Made by a program: the position numbers and the translations under genes. Shown piece by piece: positions 34,518 through 47,000 of a DNA stretch of 64,000 nt. A model generated the notes under the pieces. It was not told the DNA's origin. It made no database searches and saw only the letters and a list, made by a program, of their open reading frames with translations. Origin of the DNA: Euglena gracilis. Its lineage: Eukaryota > Euglenida > Euglenophyceae > Euglenales. Position 1 is the first letter of the stretch; every line of letters starts with the position of its first letter. The DNA is taken from NCBI GenBank assembly GCA_039621445.1, contig CP154955.1, positions 46,399,540 to 46,463,539 on the forward strand, read 5' to 3'.

Positions 34518-37500
34518 AGGGCCCGGTCCCCCCACAGCCAGGGTGGCAGGGCGGCGGGCAGGGGGATGGGGTGGCCGAACTCCGCCACGAACCGCGTCTC
34601 CTCCGCCGTGATGTCGTTCTGCACGTTCCACCGCACGTACTCCGCGATGATGCTGTCCGACGTCCAGCCCTGGCGCCAGGGCGCCCCCTTCCGTTCCCGC
34701 CTTGTCCGTGCCTGCTGTGTGACACCCAAATGTGGCATTGGTGTGTTTGGGGGGTTGACCGAAGGGAGATGCATCCAGGAGCCTCGAAAAAAACAGATGG
34801 CATCCAAACCAAAAAACAGATGGCATCCATTTTGAATAGTTCTTTAGAGACCTGTGATCCAAAATAAATAATTTTTGTGCCATCGTTCCAAAAAAAACAA
34901 CCAAAAGGAATGTTCAATATTCACAAAGATCGCATAAAATCCAAAAAGGTTAGAAACAAGAAAAAATCTCGTTCAAACACAATTTTTTCCCCAGAAGTAA
35001 ATACGTTTTCCAGCAGATCGCAAAAAAAAAAGCACTCGAGAAAAATTGGGGGGGGGAATTGCAAAAAAGCAACATCGACAAAATTGAAAATGAAGAAGAA
35101 CCCTTCAGTCCTCAGTTCGGACTTGCTCCGCTCCCAGAGTGGGGCATCAAATGACAAAATGAGCACAAGAACTTATTCTTTTCTCCGGTCGGAGAGGGGA
35201 GGGGGCCACCAGGGCGGAGCTTGCGCAGCAGCATCAGGACCTGCCCCGTCACGTTGCCCCCGTCCGGGGCACCGCCCCGCGTCCGGCGCCGCGTGAGCCG
35301 CGGGGAAAGACTTGACGTTGCCGTCGCGCAAACCCAGCGGTGGGGTAGTGTTGTAGTGCTGTGAGCAGTAGTGCAGTGGTAGAGGGGGCAGCCGGTTGGC
35401 CTGGGGGTGGGCAATGGGTCCAACACCGCCACGGAGTCAAAAAAAAAGGAAACATACGTCCATGGCCGCTTCTTCGTGGCAATTGTTGCCAATCAAATTC
35501 CAATTGTTGGTTTTGGCGACAATTTCCCGGTGTGGAACACAACAACAATGTTGCTGAAGGGTTGTTCTGAAAAGCCAGGCAGACCACGTCTGGTTCAATT
35601 CCAAGCACAGCTGCGGCTTCCTGGAGCCCTTTTTGTCCTCAATTTTCTGCTTACATATTTTATCTGCTTCGTCATCGGCTTTTTCCACTGGGATGGTGAA
35701 TCTTTGCACCCCCAATTTTTTTGTGCGGAGGCGGTGGGCCAGGCAGTGCAGGTACAGCGGGTGCCTCCCGGGGTCAATCAGCAGCGACAGGATCTCTGCG
35801 TAGTCGTGAGGCATCGATCCCAGGCATTGGGGTTGGGGGCGGGGGGAAGGGGCTGCGTCCAATTCATGGAAATTCTGGTCGCTGGGGTGGGGAGGACACC
35901 TTCGGGCATGTCTTTGCAGCCAATTAGGCTTGGCATTGGGGATGCAACGCAGGATTCAGGTTTGGATTTTAGGCACAAATCCAGGCCCAAGTCCCTCAGC
36001 CCTAACACTGGACCTAATTTCGGGCTAAATTTTGGTCTTAAACCAAACCCTGCTCTTTCAAATAAACCTCCAACCTAGACGCTCAGTGCAGGGTCCTGGG
36101 TGGGTGGGGAGCGGGGATCGCCCTCCATGGGCACCATGTCTTATGCTGCTATTTAGTTAAATATTTTGCCTGCCGGGAATAATGAAAGGTAGGTCCCAAC
36201 TATACAGCCCCCCCCCCCCAGTTACACTAAGGCTTCTTGTTTGTTTATGGCCGGCACTAATTTCGCCCAGTTTGCTGTGCAGTGAGTGGTCAGGGACCCC
36301 TGGGTGCTCTTGTGTTGCTCCCCCTGGCTGGGTGAGCAACTCTGAGAAACTTGATTTCGCCAAATAATGTGTATGGACCAGGGGGTGGTGCTTAAAGGAA
36401 AAACTTGACTGCAAAAAAATACTGCGTTTCACACCAAAAAAGAAAAAATATGCTTATTTTGATGGTCTACTGTTGAACTTACTGCACTGGAAGGGGAAAA
36501 ATCAACCACGTCTCAATCAGGCTTCAGAAGTTACATGCCGAAATTTTGGAGAAATTTCTCTTAAAAAACACACACAAAATAAGTCCTGCCAGAAGATGGC
36601 CTTTAAAAAGATGGGTTACCCCCCGGGCAATTGTCGCGCAACAAATTGGATAGCACGGAGGGGGGTGACAATTTCCCGGGGTGACAATTTGGCCGGCACA
36701 GAGAGGGGTGACAATTGCTCACCCATGTAAGCCACATTTAAACCAAATGACCAAGAACACCATCTGAAACACAAATGAACGCAGCAAAAATGCAGCTATG
36801 GTCGTGATATATGGCCATCATCATTCAAACCAACCACTCTTCCAGTAGCATATGATGCATCACTCATATTGCACAACGGAGTTTAGGTGACAAATTGGGC
36901 AGCACGGAGGGGGGTGACAATTTCCCGGGGTGACAAATTGGCCGGCACAGCCAGGGGTGACAATTTCCCGGGGTGACAAATTGGCCGGCACAGCCAGGGG
37001 TGACAATTGCCCGGGGAGGAGAGGGTAAAGACCACGGGAGCAGGCACCTATGGTCACTTCCCATTTTGGTGCTCTGGTCGGCCCTGGTCGGCCCTGGTCG
37101 GCAAATAATCGGCCATAGGTGGGGGTATCCGCCACAGAAAAAATGTGAAGGGATGCAATGATTTTCTGAATTGTCTCGCCAAGATCAAAAGGAAGTGCCC
37201 CATAAGGCCTCCATTGGCAAGCACCTTCGGTCACCCACCCCTTTGGGCCCCGCATCGCCCTGCATCGCCCTGCATCGCCCTGCATCACCCTAGAGCCATC
37301 CAATAATACCCTATAACCGAAGACCAAAATTCAGGCACACAAATACAGCAGGGGCGCTGGAAGGGTACTGCAAACACGACCACCTCACCCTCCAGCACCC
37401 GCAGCTCCTCCAGCTGGTCCCACCGCTGCCTCTCCAGCAGCAGCAACCACTGCCAGTCGTGCTTCTCCCGACCACGCAGCTTCCTCCACTGAAGGAGAGG

Positions 37501-39238
37501 CTAGTCAGCAAAAGCCTTTGGGGGTCACACTTCCCGGGGGTCCCGCTTCTTGGCCTCCAACCAACCTTCCTCGACATCCAACTCGCGACTTTGTGTATTA
37601 AATTCGCGGCTCGTTGGATGCCAATCCTTCCAAAGGCGCAGTATGCGCACCCTACACATGCGCACATGCGCATTCTCGGATTCACATGCCCTACAAGCAT
37701 CCACGGATGCACATGATCATGCACATGCCTACAACCGCAACTACAGTCGCCCGTTTATCCCACAACTTAAGATTCCCCCCATAACCTCCCTCTCCCACCA
37801 AAGCATCCACTCCAGGGAGTCACTCAGGGAAGGCCAGACGAGCCAGGGAGGAACATCGTCGACTCAGGTACGAAGCAAGCACCAATATGGAGTCTGTACG
37901 CAGGTATGCAGCAGGGGCACGATACCTTCGGCTCCAGGGGAGTCACACACCTCCCGGAGGGGGACAGAGAGGTCCAGCACAGCAGCAGAGGCAGAGGCAT
38001 GGGCAGACATGAAGGGCATGCTGGAGTGGTCTGCGGGGGAGGGAGGGTGTACCCAGCACTATAGGCCCAAATATGGCCCCACTTCAGCCATCCAAAAAAA
38101 AAGCATCGCCAAGCATCGGAACCCCACCTCTGTCTCCAAAAATCCAGCATCACCCAGCATCGCCCAGCATCGCCCTGCATCGCCCAGCATCATCAGAGGT
38201 GCTTGTTCCAGACGGAAAGCTGCCGAATTCCTTCATCCATTCCCCTTCGGTCGGCCAACCACATGCAAGTCGGCCCTGGTCGGCCCTGGTCGGCCCTGGT
38301 CGGCCCTGGTTGGAACCCCCACCTAGGGGGTCCTGAAAACCATAATCGGCCCTGGTCGGCCATGGTCGGCCCTGGTCGGCCCTGGTCGGCCCTGGTCGGC
38401 CGTAGGTGCCTGCACGGGAGAGTGCTTAGAGAAAGGGGGGGAGGCACCAAAAACCTTACAAAATTACAACAGAAACTTTTTTGGTCTGGATTTTGCTTCT
38501 TCAAAAAAAACACAAAAAAAACTCAATAGAGGCAAGAGACAGAAAAGACAGAAAAGACAGACAAGAGAGCCTTCAAAAAACAGGCGACAGCTGTTTTCCG
38601 GTGTGCAGTGGCCACGCCTTTCCCCCGACACCTGCTAATTGCAGGCGAGTCCTTGAACTTCTCTGCCGCGATATGGACCAGCGTGATGCTGTGCTCCCTG
38701 CCAGGGGGGCGGCCCCTACCCTGCCCCCTCCTTCCCACAGTCGCCGACACCAAGCGCCAGGCGCCCCCCTGCCCCTGGCAGAACTCCACCAGGTCGGGGA
38801 TGGGCTCCTCTGGGATGAGGCTGATGAGGGTCGGGGGCAGCACTTGTTGCCGGCAGAAAAAAGGAGTGGGTGCAAACTGTACTTGAAGTTTGGGGGTACG
38901 GCGCCTGTAAATCCGAAATCGTGTCTCGGATGCTTAGCGAAGGCGGAGTTATGAGAAGCAATTTTTGGTACGTTTTGGTGCTCATTTTCGGCACAAAAAC
39001 AGTTTTTCTGAGTCCGGGAGGCCAAAAAAAACATTGTTTCGGGCAAAAAAATGTTGATTTTTTTTCGAGCCAATTGGGATGCCCAGCGCTGGCCGTCAGG
39101 CGGAGGCGGCGCAGGAAGCGGAAGTTGCGAAGGGTGGGGTGGGCCCCGACGGCGACGCCCTCCTCGACAGTGCGGAAGCGGAACGGGGGCACGAGCGGCG
39201 GCAGCGGCACCGCCAGCACCGTGGCGGGCGGCACCATT
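34518..39238 (-). CDS. multi-exon gene, unknown protein
   Basis: Minus-strand exons, 5' to 3': 39095-39238 (FRFRTVEEGVAVGAHPTLRN), 38775-38848 (LISLIPEEPIPDLVEFCQ), 38638-38696 (HSITLVHIAAEKFKDSPA), 37389-37488 (HDWQWLLLLERQRWDQLEEL), about 35693-35815 (PHDYAEILSLLIDPGRHPLY), 35217 to about 35265 (GNVTGQVLMLLRKL) and 34518-34663 (SDSIIAEYVRWNVQNDITAE). All have GC-rich third positions. The 78-nt intron 38697-38774 has ends GGGCAGGGGGCG and CGCCCCCCTGGCAGG, which are complementary and contain CAG at +4 and CTG at -8. The exon 37389-37488 is instead bounded by CTTCAG and GTGAGG, a conventional intron pair. I recognise no domain; some phases between exons are unresolved, so more than one gene is possible. 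Confidence 0.6.
36222..36345 (+). repeat. dispersed repeat copy (AAGGCTTCTTGT family)
   Basis: About 120 bp similar to 47333-47452 throughout (GTGGTCAGGGACCCC, CTCTTGTGTTGCTCCCCCTG) and, for its first half, to 16906-16972 and 17196-17262 on the other strand. Confidence 0.85.
36636..37017. repeat. 44-bp tandem repeat, GGTGACAATTTCCCGGGG
   Basis: At 36886-37017, three copies of a 44-bp unit containing GTGACAAATTGGCCGGCACA and GGGGTGACAATTTCCCGGGG; a partial block of the same unit lies at 36636-36725. Related to the CCCGGGAAACTGTCACC family. Confidence 0.88.
37043..37126 (-). repeat. variable-core element, core CGGCCCTGGT
   Basis: Ends GCACCTATGG...CCATAGGTGGGGG around copies of the decamer CGGCCCTGGT. 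Same end structure as 38118, 38270, 52621, 53605 and 54428. Confidence 0.8.
37221..37291. repeat. variable-core element (weaker), core GCATCGCCCT
   Basis: GCACCTTCGG followed by CACCCACCCC and four GCATCGCCCT decamers. Confidence 0.6.
38118..38206 (+). repeat. variable-core element, core CCAGCATCGC
   Basis: GGAACCCCACCTCTG, CTCCAAAAATC, then CCAGCATCGC decamers, ending ATCAGAGGTGCTTG. Confidence 0.85.
38270..38413 (+). repeat. variable-core element, two arms of CGGCCCTGGT
   Basis: Four CGGCCCTGGT decamers, the central palindrome GGAACCCCCACCTAGGGGGT with CCTGAAAACCATAAT, then five more decamers, ending CGTAGGTGCCTGC. Confidence 0.88.
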
Positions 39239-42200
39239 CGGGCCAGCGGGGCGCGTCACATGGGGCCTGGGGACGAGTGTGGTGCAGTATGGGTCCGGGT
39301 TCGGGTATGGGGACAGGGGTCACAAGAGGGCCTGGGTGTGGTGTACAGGTGTGGGTACGGGTATGGGCAGGGCTATACGGGAAGGCCTGGTGGGGGGGTG
39401 GTCGACCTCCCACCCAGGAGGTGGGGGGCCGACCTCCCCGCACACACACCATGGCACTTGCTCAAAGGAAATTCCTTTGGCGCCTGAAGGAAATTTGGAC
39501 CTAAAAATCCACGCCCCCGGAAACAAGGGAAGGCCTGGTGGGGGGGGGTCGGACCCCCCTCCCTGCCACCCATAGGGTTGCGGGGATTCCCATACAGCTC
39601 TGAGTACAGGGTCACATGGGACCTGGGTCTGGGGGGGGGGGGCAGCTCACAGCTGGAAGATTTTGGTTGGAGAGCAAAGACAATACCGCAGATGACCAAC
39701 AACACAAGCTCAATACAACACAGTTAGTGCTGGGCTGGCGTGTCCAACACTGAGCAGAAGCTGGGGTGAGTGTGAAGAATGGGGTTTTCAAATCAAAACA
39801 TTGACTTTCTTCCCGGGATGCCGGGGGGGGTGCCGATCAGGGGGGGTACCACCCAGGCCAATTTCCATTTCTGGCGCCAGGGGGGTTCCCATGACACAAC
39901 CCCAAACACACTCGACCCCCCACCGGGGGAGGTCCTGGGGGCCATGCTTTTTGCTGCGATCCCGTGTTTTGAAGTGAGGACAACTAAAGACCCACCCCAC
40001 CTGATCATCAAAATAAAAATGCGCCGCGGGACAGCCACAATCCGCCGCCAATGCGGGCAAACGGGGGGCAATGCTCGGGACCTGTCCGCGGCGCCGCGAG
40101 CAGCCAACTGTGGAGTGACCCTGGTATGGAGGGGCGAATGGGGCACGGTCAGGGTGGGGGAGAGAGGTCAGGCGGAGTGGGGGCAGGAGAGCGTGGTGGC
40201 CTGAAAGGGCGGGGTATACGATGGCTGGGGTGGGGCAACAGCAACACTTCACGACGTCGTGGTGTCCCATCGGTGCAGGCGGAGCGCCACTGGTGAAGAT
40301 CTGGGTTGATCAGTCGTTAAAAGAAAAAAAAAAAAAAAAAAAAACAATCCAAAAGGCTGTGCTCCTGTAATAAAGTCATGCCTATGGAACTACAGTACCC
40401 GTGGGTCTGAATTTAGTCAGCAGGCCAAGAAGTTGCAACTTGAAAAACGAAATACGACAAATCAGCTGGTACTGGCCAGGGCGTTTTTGAAACCTGGGGA
40501 GACACAGATGGCTGAAGGCTGGACCTGGCTGGACCAGAAACCCAGCAGCTCCCAGCAGGGCTGCGGAACCTGAAGGAAGTTGGGGCATCTTGTCCCAGCT
40601 TGGAATTTATAATTTATTGAACAAAGTGGTCAAAATGGGTTTTTTTAAAAAAATGGTTTAAAGTGGGTTTTTTTTTAAGTGCCTTTGGAGTCCATACCTC
40701 AAATTTTTGGCCCCAAAATTCTTTCCCACTGGGACTGGGCGAAGGTGCTGGCTGGTTGATCCCCCCCAGGGTCCCCTTCCGGCTCAACAAATCCCCTGAT
40801 CCTGACAACTCCCTGGGGTTGGTGGCAGCTTGCTTGTGGTGACATTGGGGGGGGGGGTAGTTTTTATACAAGAGCTGTTAAAGAACATCACGCAATTTCT
40901 TCCAAACTATTCGATGAGGAAAAACTTTCTTCTATCCGTTTTGCAATGCCGAAGGGAATTTTCCAAACAGCGATGCGTTTTTGTATTTCATCAACAAAAC
41001 CTTGTCTTTTGAGATGGTTGTGTTGTATTTTATTTGAAAGAAAGATGAAGAAATTGGAAAACAACTGCCTTTCACATTCTTGACGTGTACGTACGTACGG
41101 ACGGACGTACATATGTCTGTATGCATACATGCATGCATGCATGCATGCATGCATGTGTGTGTATGTATTTGTGTATGTACCCTCCCCCCCGGAAACTGTC
41201 ACCTGACAGGCTGGCGAGTACCAAGGACTTCCTATCACAACAGGTTGGCCAGTACCAGGGACCCTGATAGTTTCCTGGGACCCTGACAGGTTCTCGGGCA
41301 TGACAGTTCTCGGGGGGGGGGAGGTATGTATGCATGTTTGTATGTATGTAGCATGTAAAGCAATCATAAACCAGAGGTTATTTTAAGGACCCAGGGGGGT
41401 AGGGCAGGGTGTCCCAAATTTTCGGCATTTCTGTCTGCCCCAAAATGTATTAACTCTAAACAAAGGGGAAACCCCCCTTCCAGGGTCCCGGGGGTTCAAG
41501 CAGGGACCTACCCCCCCCCCCCCCGATTCACAAAACAATTTATGGAATTGTGCATCCACGCCAGAGGCCCCATAGTGCACCGACAACCACTGCCCCCGGT
41601 TCGAAGCGGGCAATCGAACCGCAGAGCGGTCCATCTTCATCGGAGGTCTTTCTAACTTTTGCCAAAGTTTCATTTCTCTCCTGGACCCCCCCCCAATGGG
41701 CTCATCACTCATCAATCCACCCAAACAACCCCAACCCAAACCACCCTGTCCACGACACCTCCAATTTGCCCCAGCTTCGTGATTGTGGTGGTCATACAGG
41801 GAGCTCTTCCACCCCCACCCCCCCCCCACCCCACGTTGGAAACAACCCTGGGGCCACCCTGCCAATGCCAACGTAGAACTGGAAGTGGGAAGATGGGAAG
41901 TAGGGTCAGAGAGGAGGGCATGTGGGGGAGAGAGCAAGCCCTGCCTCTCCCTTGCAGGGCCCAACCTGGAGAAATCCTACATGGGGAGGTGAATCAAAAT
42001 ACCCCTTGACCGGGGGGGGGTTCATTAATAGCGTACACATTCACAGTCCCGTACGTCACGGACAACAACCTATGTGTTTCCTACACCCATCTCTTTCATC
42101 CTTTCACACTTTCCTTTCCCAAGGTTTCGCACTGATAAAAGGTCGTTTTTCAATGTAAACATTTGGTGTCTGGAAAATTGTTTCCTAACGTTACCTTAAT

Positions 42201-42756
42201 CAATAGATATTACAGAAGCAGAGATGAAGCATGTCAGTGAAAAGTTTCGTTGGAATATTGCACGTGATCAGCAACCCCCCTTTGTCCAACAATCACTGAT
42301 GTTCGTCTCAAACAAGGGGGGGGGGTAGCTAAAACAGCCAATGTTCGTCCCTCCTAGTCGTTAGACGGGGGGGGGGGTTGGAAAAAATTGGCCATAGGGT
42401 GGGGGGTATGTGGCTATTTTAGTCTGTTTTTGGCCCCACCAGCCATGTCTGAGGGAATCCCTAACCCAGGTTCAGCCTAGCTGGATCTCCTTCTGCCTGG
42501 TGGTGGTAGGAGGGAGTCATCCACAAGAAGTTGAGCGGCTGTTGCTTGTGCCGTCGGCCGCGGCCCAGCTGAAAATGGAGGGTGAAAGAAACAACCCGCA
42601 GAGAAAATTATCACAACAGGCGCCGATATTTTTTTGGTCAACAGCAGGGGAACTAAACAGTGGGACATTTGAAAATTTTGTGGGGCATACCCACCCCCAG
42701 CCCGAAAGCCTCTGCCAGCCCATGGGTTGTAGTGATGGTGTGTACACACTAGACGG
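39239..42756. other. repeat-rich stretch without a firm gene
   Basis: Contains a possible minus frame at 40030-40130 (LAARGAADRSRALPPVCPHW), a poly-A tract (40327-40345), GTAC/CATG microsatellite (41080-41165), a CCCGGGAAACTGTCACC-family block (41186-41318), C/G runs (41510-41524) and CGTTAGACGGGG-type repeats near 42290-42400. Confidence 0.4.
41186..41318. repeat. CCCGGGAAACTGTCACC family copy
   Basis: CCCGGAAACTGTCACCTGAC on the left, and degenerate CAGGTT.GCCAGTACC words and CATGACAGTTCTCGGGGG on the right. Confidence 0.7.
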
Positions 42757-42816
42757 CTCCGCCTCGCAGCAGTGCCCCAGCCAGCTCTGCTGCAGCACGC
42801 TGTGCGAAATGGAGGC
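42757..42816 (-). CDS. possible exon, unknown
   Basis: Minus frame SISHSVLQQSWLGHCCEAEP after an ATTCTCACAG acceptor or a CAG at -8 (CAGGATTG). GC3-rich. The plus strand is also open with a GT donor, so strand is uncertain. Confidence 0.35.
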
Positions 42817-43022
42817 CAATCCTGTGAGAATAGGTTTTTTCCCTTCTCTGACCCCTTCCATATTGCAAAACAAACCCAAGCTCAGGCAAGGGGCCGACGT
42901 GGTCCAAGCTGCGGTGAGTAGCCCCACAAAATTTTTAAGTGTCCCACTATTTAGTTCCCCTTCCGTACAAATCGGTGCCCCAGAAAGAGCACAAGGAGTG
43001 TTGGGAGAAGTTCATTCCCCAG

Positions 43023-43030
43023 TGTGTGTG

Positions 43031-43074
<44 letters not shown>

Positions 43075-43096
43075 TGTGTGTGTGTGTGTGTGTGTG
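43023..43096. repeat. (GTGC)n-(GT)n microsatellite
   Basis: GTGC tetranucleotides passing into GT dinucleotides. Confidence 0.95.
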
Positions 43097-43493
43097 AAAT
43101 GTCACTATGCCAGCCGTTGCAAGTGCAGGTCACACCTTCTTATGGCCCTGCAACCCCAGACCTGACCACTCAGCCAGTCTGAGCCCTTGGGGGCTGAGCC
43201 CACATTCCCAGGATTGTTCACAGCCACATCGGGCAGACAACTTCTCGGGGGGGGGTTCTGGGATTCCTGCTCAACCCCCTTCCCCCCTCCGCCTGACCAT
43301 GCCACGACCAGAGGGGGCAGGGGGGGCAGCACGCCAAAATAGGGGCAGTGACAGCCAGGTCACAGCCCGGGAATCGCACCGGTGTTGGCTGCGTCGGAGG
43401 CAGGGCCGATGTGTGAGACGGTCGGCGGGCGGCTCAGCTGCCCACCCCTTGCCTGAACCGACCAGCACGGGAAAGGCTGCCGAACCAATTGAC

Positions 43494-43598
43494 TTTGCCC
43501 CGAAGCGAGGCGGCGGACCTCATGGTGGTCACGGCAACGACAGACTCACAGTGCTGCGTCACATGACTTCGCAGGGTGTTCTGGACGTTTCTAAATTC
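43494..43598 (-). CDS. coding exon, unknown
   Basis: About 105 nt after a TGCAACAG acceptor. Residues VQNTLRSHVTQHCESVVAVT and MRSAASLRGK, with GC-rich third positions; a GT follows AAA. It lies just downstream of the ADP-ribosyltransferase stop on the same strand, so it belongs to a different gene, perhaps the one at 34.5-39.2 kb. Confidence 0.5.
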
Positions 43599-44028
43599 CT
43601 GTTGCAGGCAAATTTGAGCAGAAATTTGCATCCAGTGCAAATACATTCAGTGCAAGTACCTCCCCCCGCCAAGCCCAATGAACACCACGCTGACATCTAG
43701 ATGGTCCAGATGGGGGACGTTCATTGGGCTGGGTTGTATGGGCATTGGTATTGGCACAAAAATGGCAAACTACACCGTCCGGACACCCCCTGTTCATTAG
43801 GCAAGGGTGTTCATTGGACATGGGGGGGGTACACACACACACACAGAACATTCAGAACATTCAAATACAAATGCTGGAATAGATGTCGGCACTCTGTTCG
43901 GGGCAGCGGACCCAAAATCCACCGGGGGCGATGCGGCAAAGCGAGCCCCGGAGGCAAAAAAAAAAGCGTGTTACCGCAAAGCACGAGAAGGCAGTCCCCC
44001 GGGGCCGCGCGCAGGGTGGGGAACGCTC

Positions 44029-47000
44029 CTAGCTGGGGAAGCTGGGCTTGATGGTCACCACGATGCCGCCCTCCGAGCCCTTGATGACCTGCTTGTACAG
44101 GGGCTTGACGAAGGTCAGCGGCGGGTGCCGCCAGGGCGGGGGGCACTCATCAGTGGTTCCTTCCCCTGCGACACTGCCTTGTTACCGATGCAGCACCTGA
44201 ACCAACGAGGGCTGATGGGCCAAAAAGAATCTGGAAATTGATCGGTTGGATAGCGAGCTTTGACAGCGCATACCCCGAACTTCTTTCTGCGCGCAAAATA
44301 CACAAAACGTTGCATTGCTGATGTATATACAACCTTTTCCGCTAACAAACGTCGTTTGCAAAAAGCAAAACATAAATAAAAATCAAAGCCAGTGAGGTGC
44401 CAGGAAAAAGCCAAATACCAGCCTTCCACGTTCCACACCGCCAGGTATATGCAACCCTTTGATGCCCATCTCGGCATCTGTCGAACCCTCGGATGAATCC
44501 CGCCCTGGACACAGCACCTCTGCCTCCCCGGGATACATGGAAACCCAGCGTAAATCAGCGCCCCCGGCAGGAGGCGGCAGATGGGGGTGGGGTCATGCTT
44601 CTTTTGAAAATTCCGAGTAGGGGGCTCCCACCCACCCACCCAGTCCGGTGTGGGGCCCCAACAACAATCGGCCTGTCTGAAGGCATTTCTGAAAAATCTT
44701 CTGCCATAAAAATTGGCAGGGAGTTTACCCAGATACCAGACGAAACCAAACAAATAAGGTTCAAAGAACAAAACCCACAAACATTGCCCCCCTCCCCCCA
44801 GGTCTGAAAGGCAGGTCTCATGGTCTCACAGCGAGTGAGATGGGCTGGGCTGGCCCCTGGGCAAGCTCCATGGGGGAGTCCACCTTCAGGCGGAGCAGCA
44901 GCGGCACCTTGCTGCGGGCATAGCTCGCCACCACCTTCAGGTCGCTGGGGCCTGGCTGGCCCTTCCCTGGCCTGGGCCTTGGCCGTCCTGGCCCCGCCTT
45001 TACAACCCACCCACCCACCTTTGCTGGCTGCATTGGCGGCCCAGCCACGCTATTGCTGACGAACCCCCCCGGGGGGAGGGGGAGCACTTTCAGAAAACCA
45101 GTCAGTCAACGTTCGAAACACGTCACCCACTTGCCACACCCCCGGTCACTCTGGCCACTGGGCCAAAAATGGCCAAAAATGAATTTTGGCCAACTTCCAA
45201 AAAAAATTCCGGCGCCTTTGGCACTGGGCGGCTGTTTTCGGTCATGCCTGATGCAAATCTAACAGAAACCAGGTCAAAGAAGCACTCGCGCGCGGTAAAC
45301 TGGCTGTTTCGTGGCCTTTCACCATCACGTGCTCCCCAAATGTCATAGGTCTCCAATGACAATTGTTTTTTGCGAGGTGGGAGGCTGCATCACACCACTC
45401 CTCCCACCCACAGGAACTTGACTTTAACTTACAGAGGGCAATCAACTCCAGTTCAATCCAGGCTGGCAACTTGCGGGGGGGGGGGGTAGTTGAGGGTTGG
45501 GTGAAAGGGAGGGATGCCTGAGAACAGGGATGCCTGAGAACTTTATTCATTTTCTTTGATGCGAACTTTTTTCATTCATTTTTCAAAAAATGAATTCATA
45601 TGAATTCATATGATTCATATGAATTCATATGATTCATATGAATCCATGTGATTCATATGAACTCATATGAGAACTTTAATCCATATGAGAACTGTATTCC
45701 TATTTTATGAGAACTTTATACAATCCATTGTTTCAAAAAAAGTGAGTACAGGACACGCCAGAGTGGAGGTGGACATGCAGGCCAGCTCCGACCCGCCCTT
45801 CAGCATGAAGTCCTCCGACACGGTGCGGTCGCGCATGCCGCGCCACAGGTAGATGGTCTGGAACCGCTTCCGGTCCATGTGGCACGCCCGGAGCTTCTTC
45901 AGCGCGTTGGCGCGGGGCCCCGGATGGCCTCGGCCCTTGGCCCCCAATAATGTCTTTTCCGTCACCAAATTCTGGTTTTTTGTTGTTGCCTGGAATTCAA
46001 CGTCCACCCCCCCCCCTGCCATCGAGCAGAAGCTGAAGCAGTGTCCACCTCACGCAAACTCCAGCGCATCATCAAAACCCAGGTCCTTCCGAAGTGAAGT
46101 CAGGAAAAAAGCAGCCAGCGCATCGAGAATGTTTCTCATCTATTCAGAAAAATCGTGTATGGACAATTTTGGGCATGAATCTGAAATTGCTCCCAAAAAA
46201 AAAGGCAAGAGCATACCATTCGAAACATGCAACAGCATTCGGAAGAAGCCCAGCAAAGCACTGGAGAGGAGCAGTTGCTTTGCTAATATTGCAGCACTAC
46301 TACTCATGGCAACAAAACACTCTTGCAGCTGTTGCTCCGAAATGTTGCAATTTCACGGAGAGGCGAGCCAAAAGTAGCCTGGCGGTCTGCGGGGCCCCAG
46401 GCAGAAATGAACAGCGTGGTGGCCGCCAGGGGGTGCGGCTTGTACTTGGCGCGCAGCGGCCCGTTGATGACCCGGAACGTGCTGCCCGCTGGGCGGCGGG
46501 GGCGGGGGAGGGGGGCAGGACTTCTACACGTCGTCCTGGGTTGAGCTCAAGACCAGCTTGTGGCTGGATGGATCCCTTGGTGGGCACATCACACAGGTTG
46601 GCTTTGTCTCCTTCACGCAAAAGACCGGATTCAGAACAGCGCACCCTGCTACACTGGCAGAGGTCTTCCGCGGCCTTAAAACGATGCCGACATTTCAAGA
46701 CTGACAAAACAAGAGTGACGAGTTTGCGTTGTGCTTCCTCCTCCCCACCAACAGCGCCTTTCTCTTTTTATCCAAACATTCTGGCCCAAACGTCCGTGCA
46801 GGGGAAGGTAAAAAAAGGCTTTCCAGCAATGTGGGCAAAAGGGAAAGAAATGGCGGGGTGCTTTGCAGGATGTTTAAGGGTGCCAGTGAAACAAAAAAAC
46901 AGTGGTCCAAGTGCTTGTCAAAAAGCCCCTCTTTTGTGTGCCTTCAGTGGGCTGCAAAACACGATTTCTGAACATCGCTGAAAAGGTGCCGCTGAGTAAA

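Noticed and set aside
38716-39237. Continuous 173-codon minus frame joining two exons
   Set aside because: Correct frame only for the first exon; the second exon has much better codon bias in a different frame, so an intron lies between.
44115-44780. 221-codon minus frame across the last exons of the ADP-ribosyltransferase gene
   Set aside because: Wrong frame for both exons it crosses; the catalytic motif is read in another frame using exon 44511-44562.
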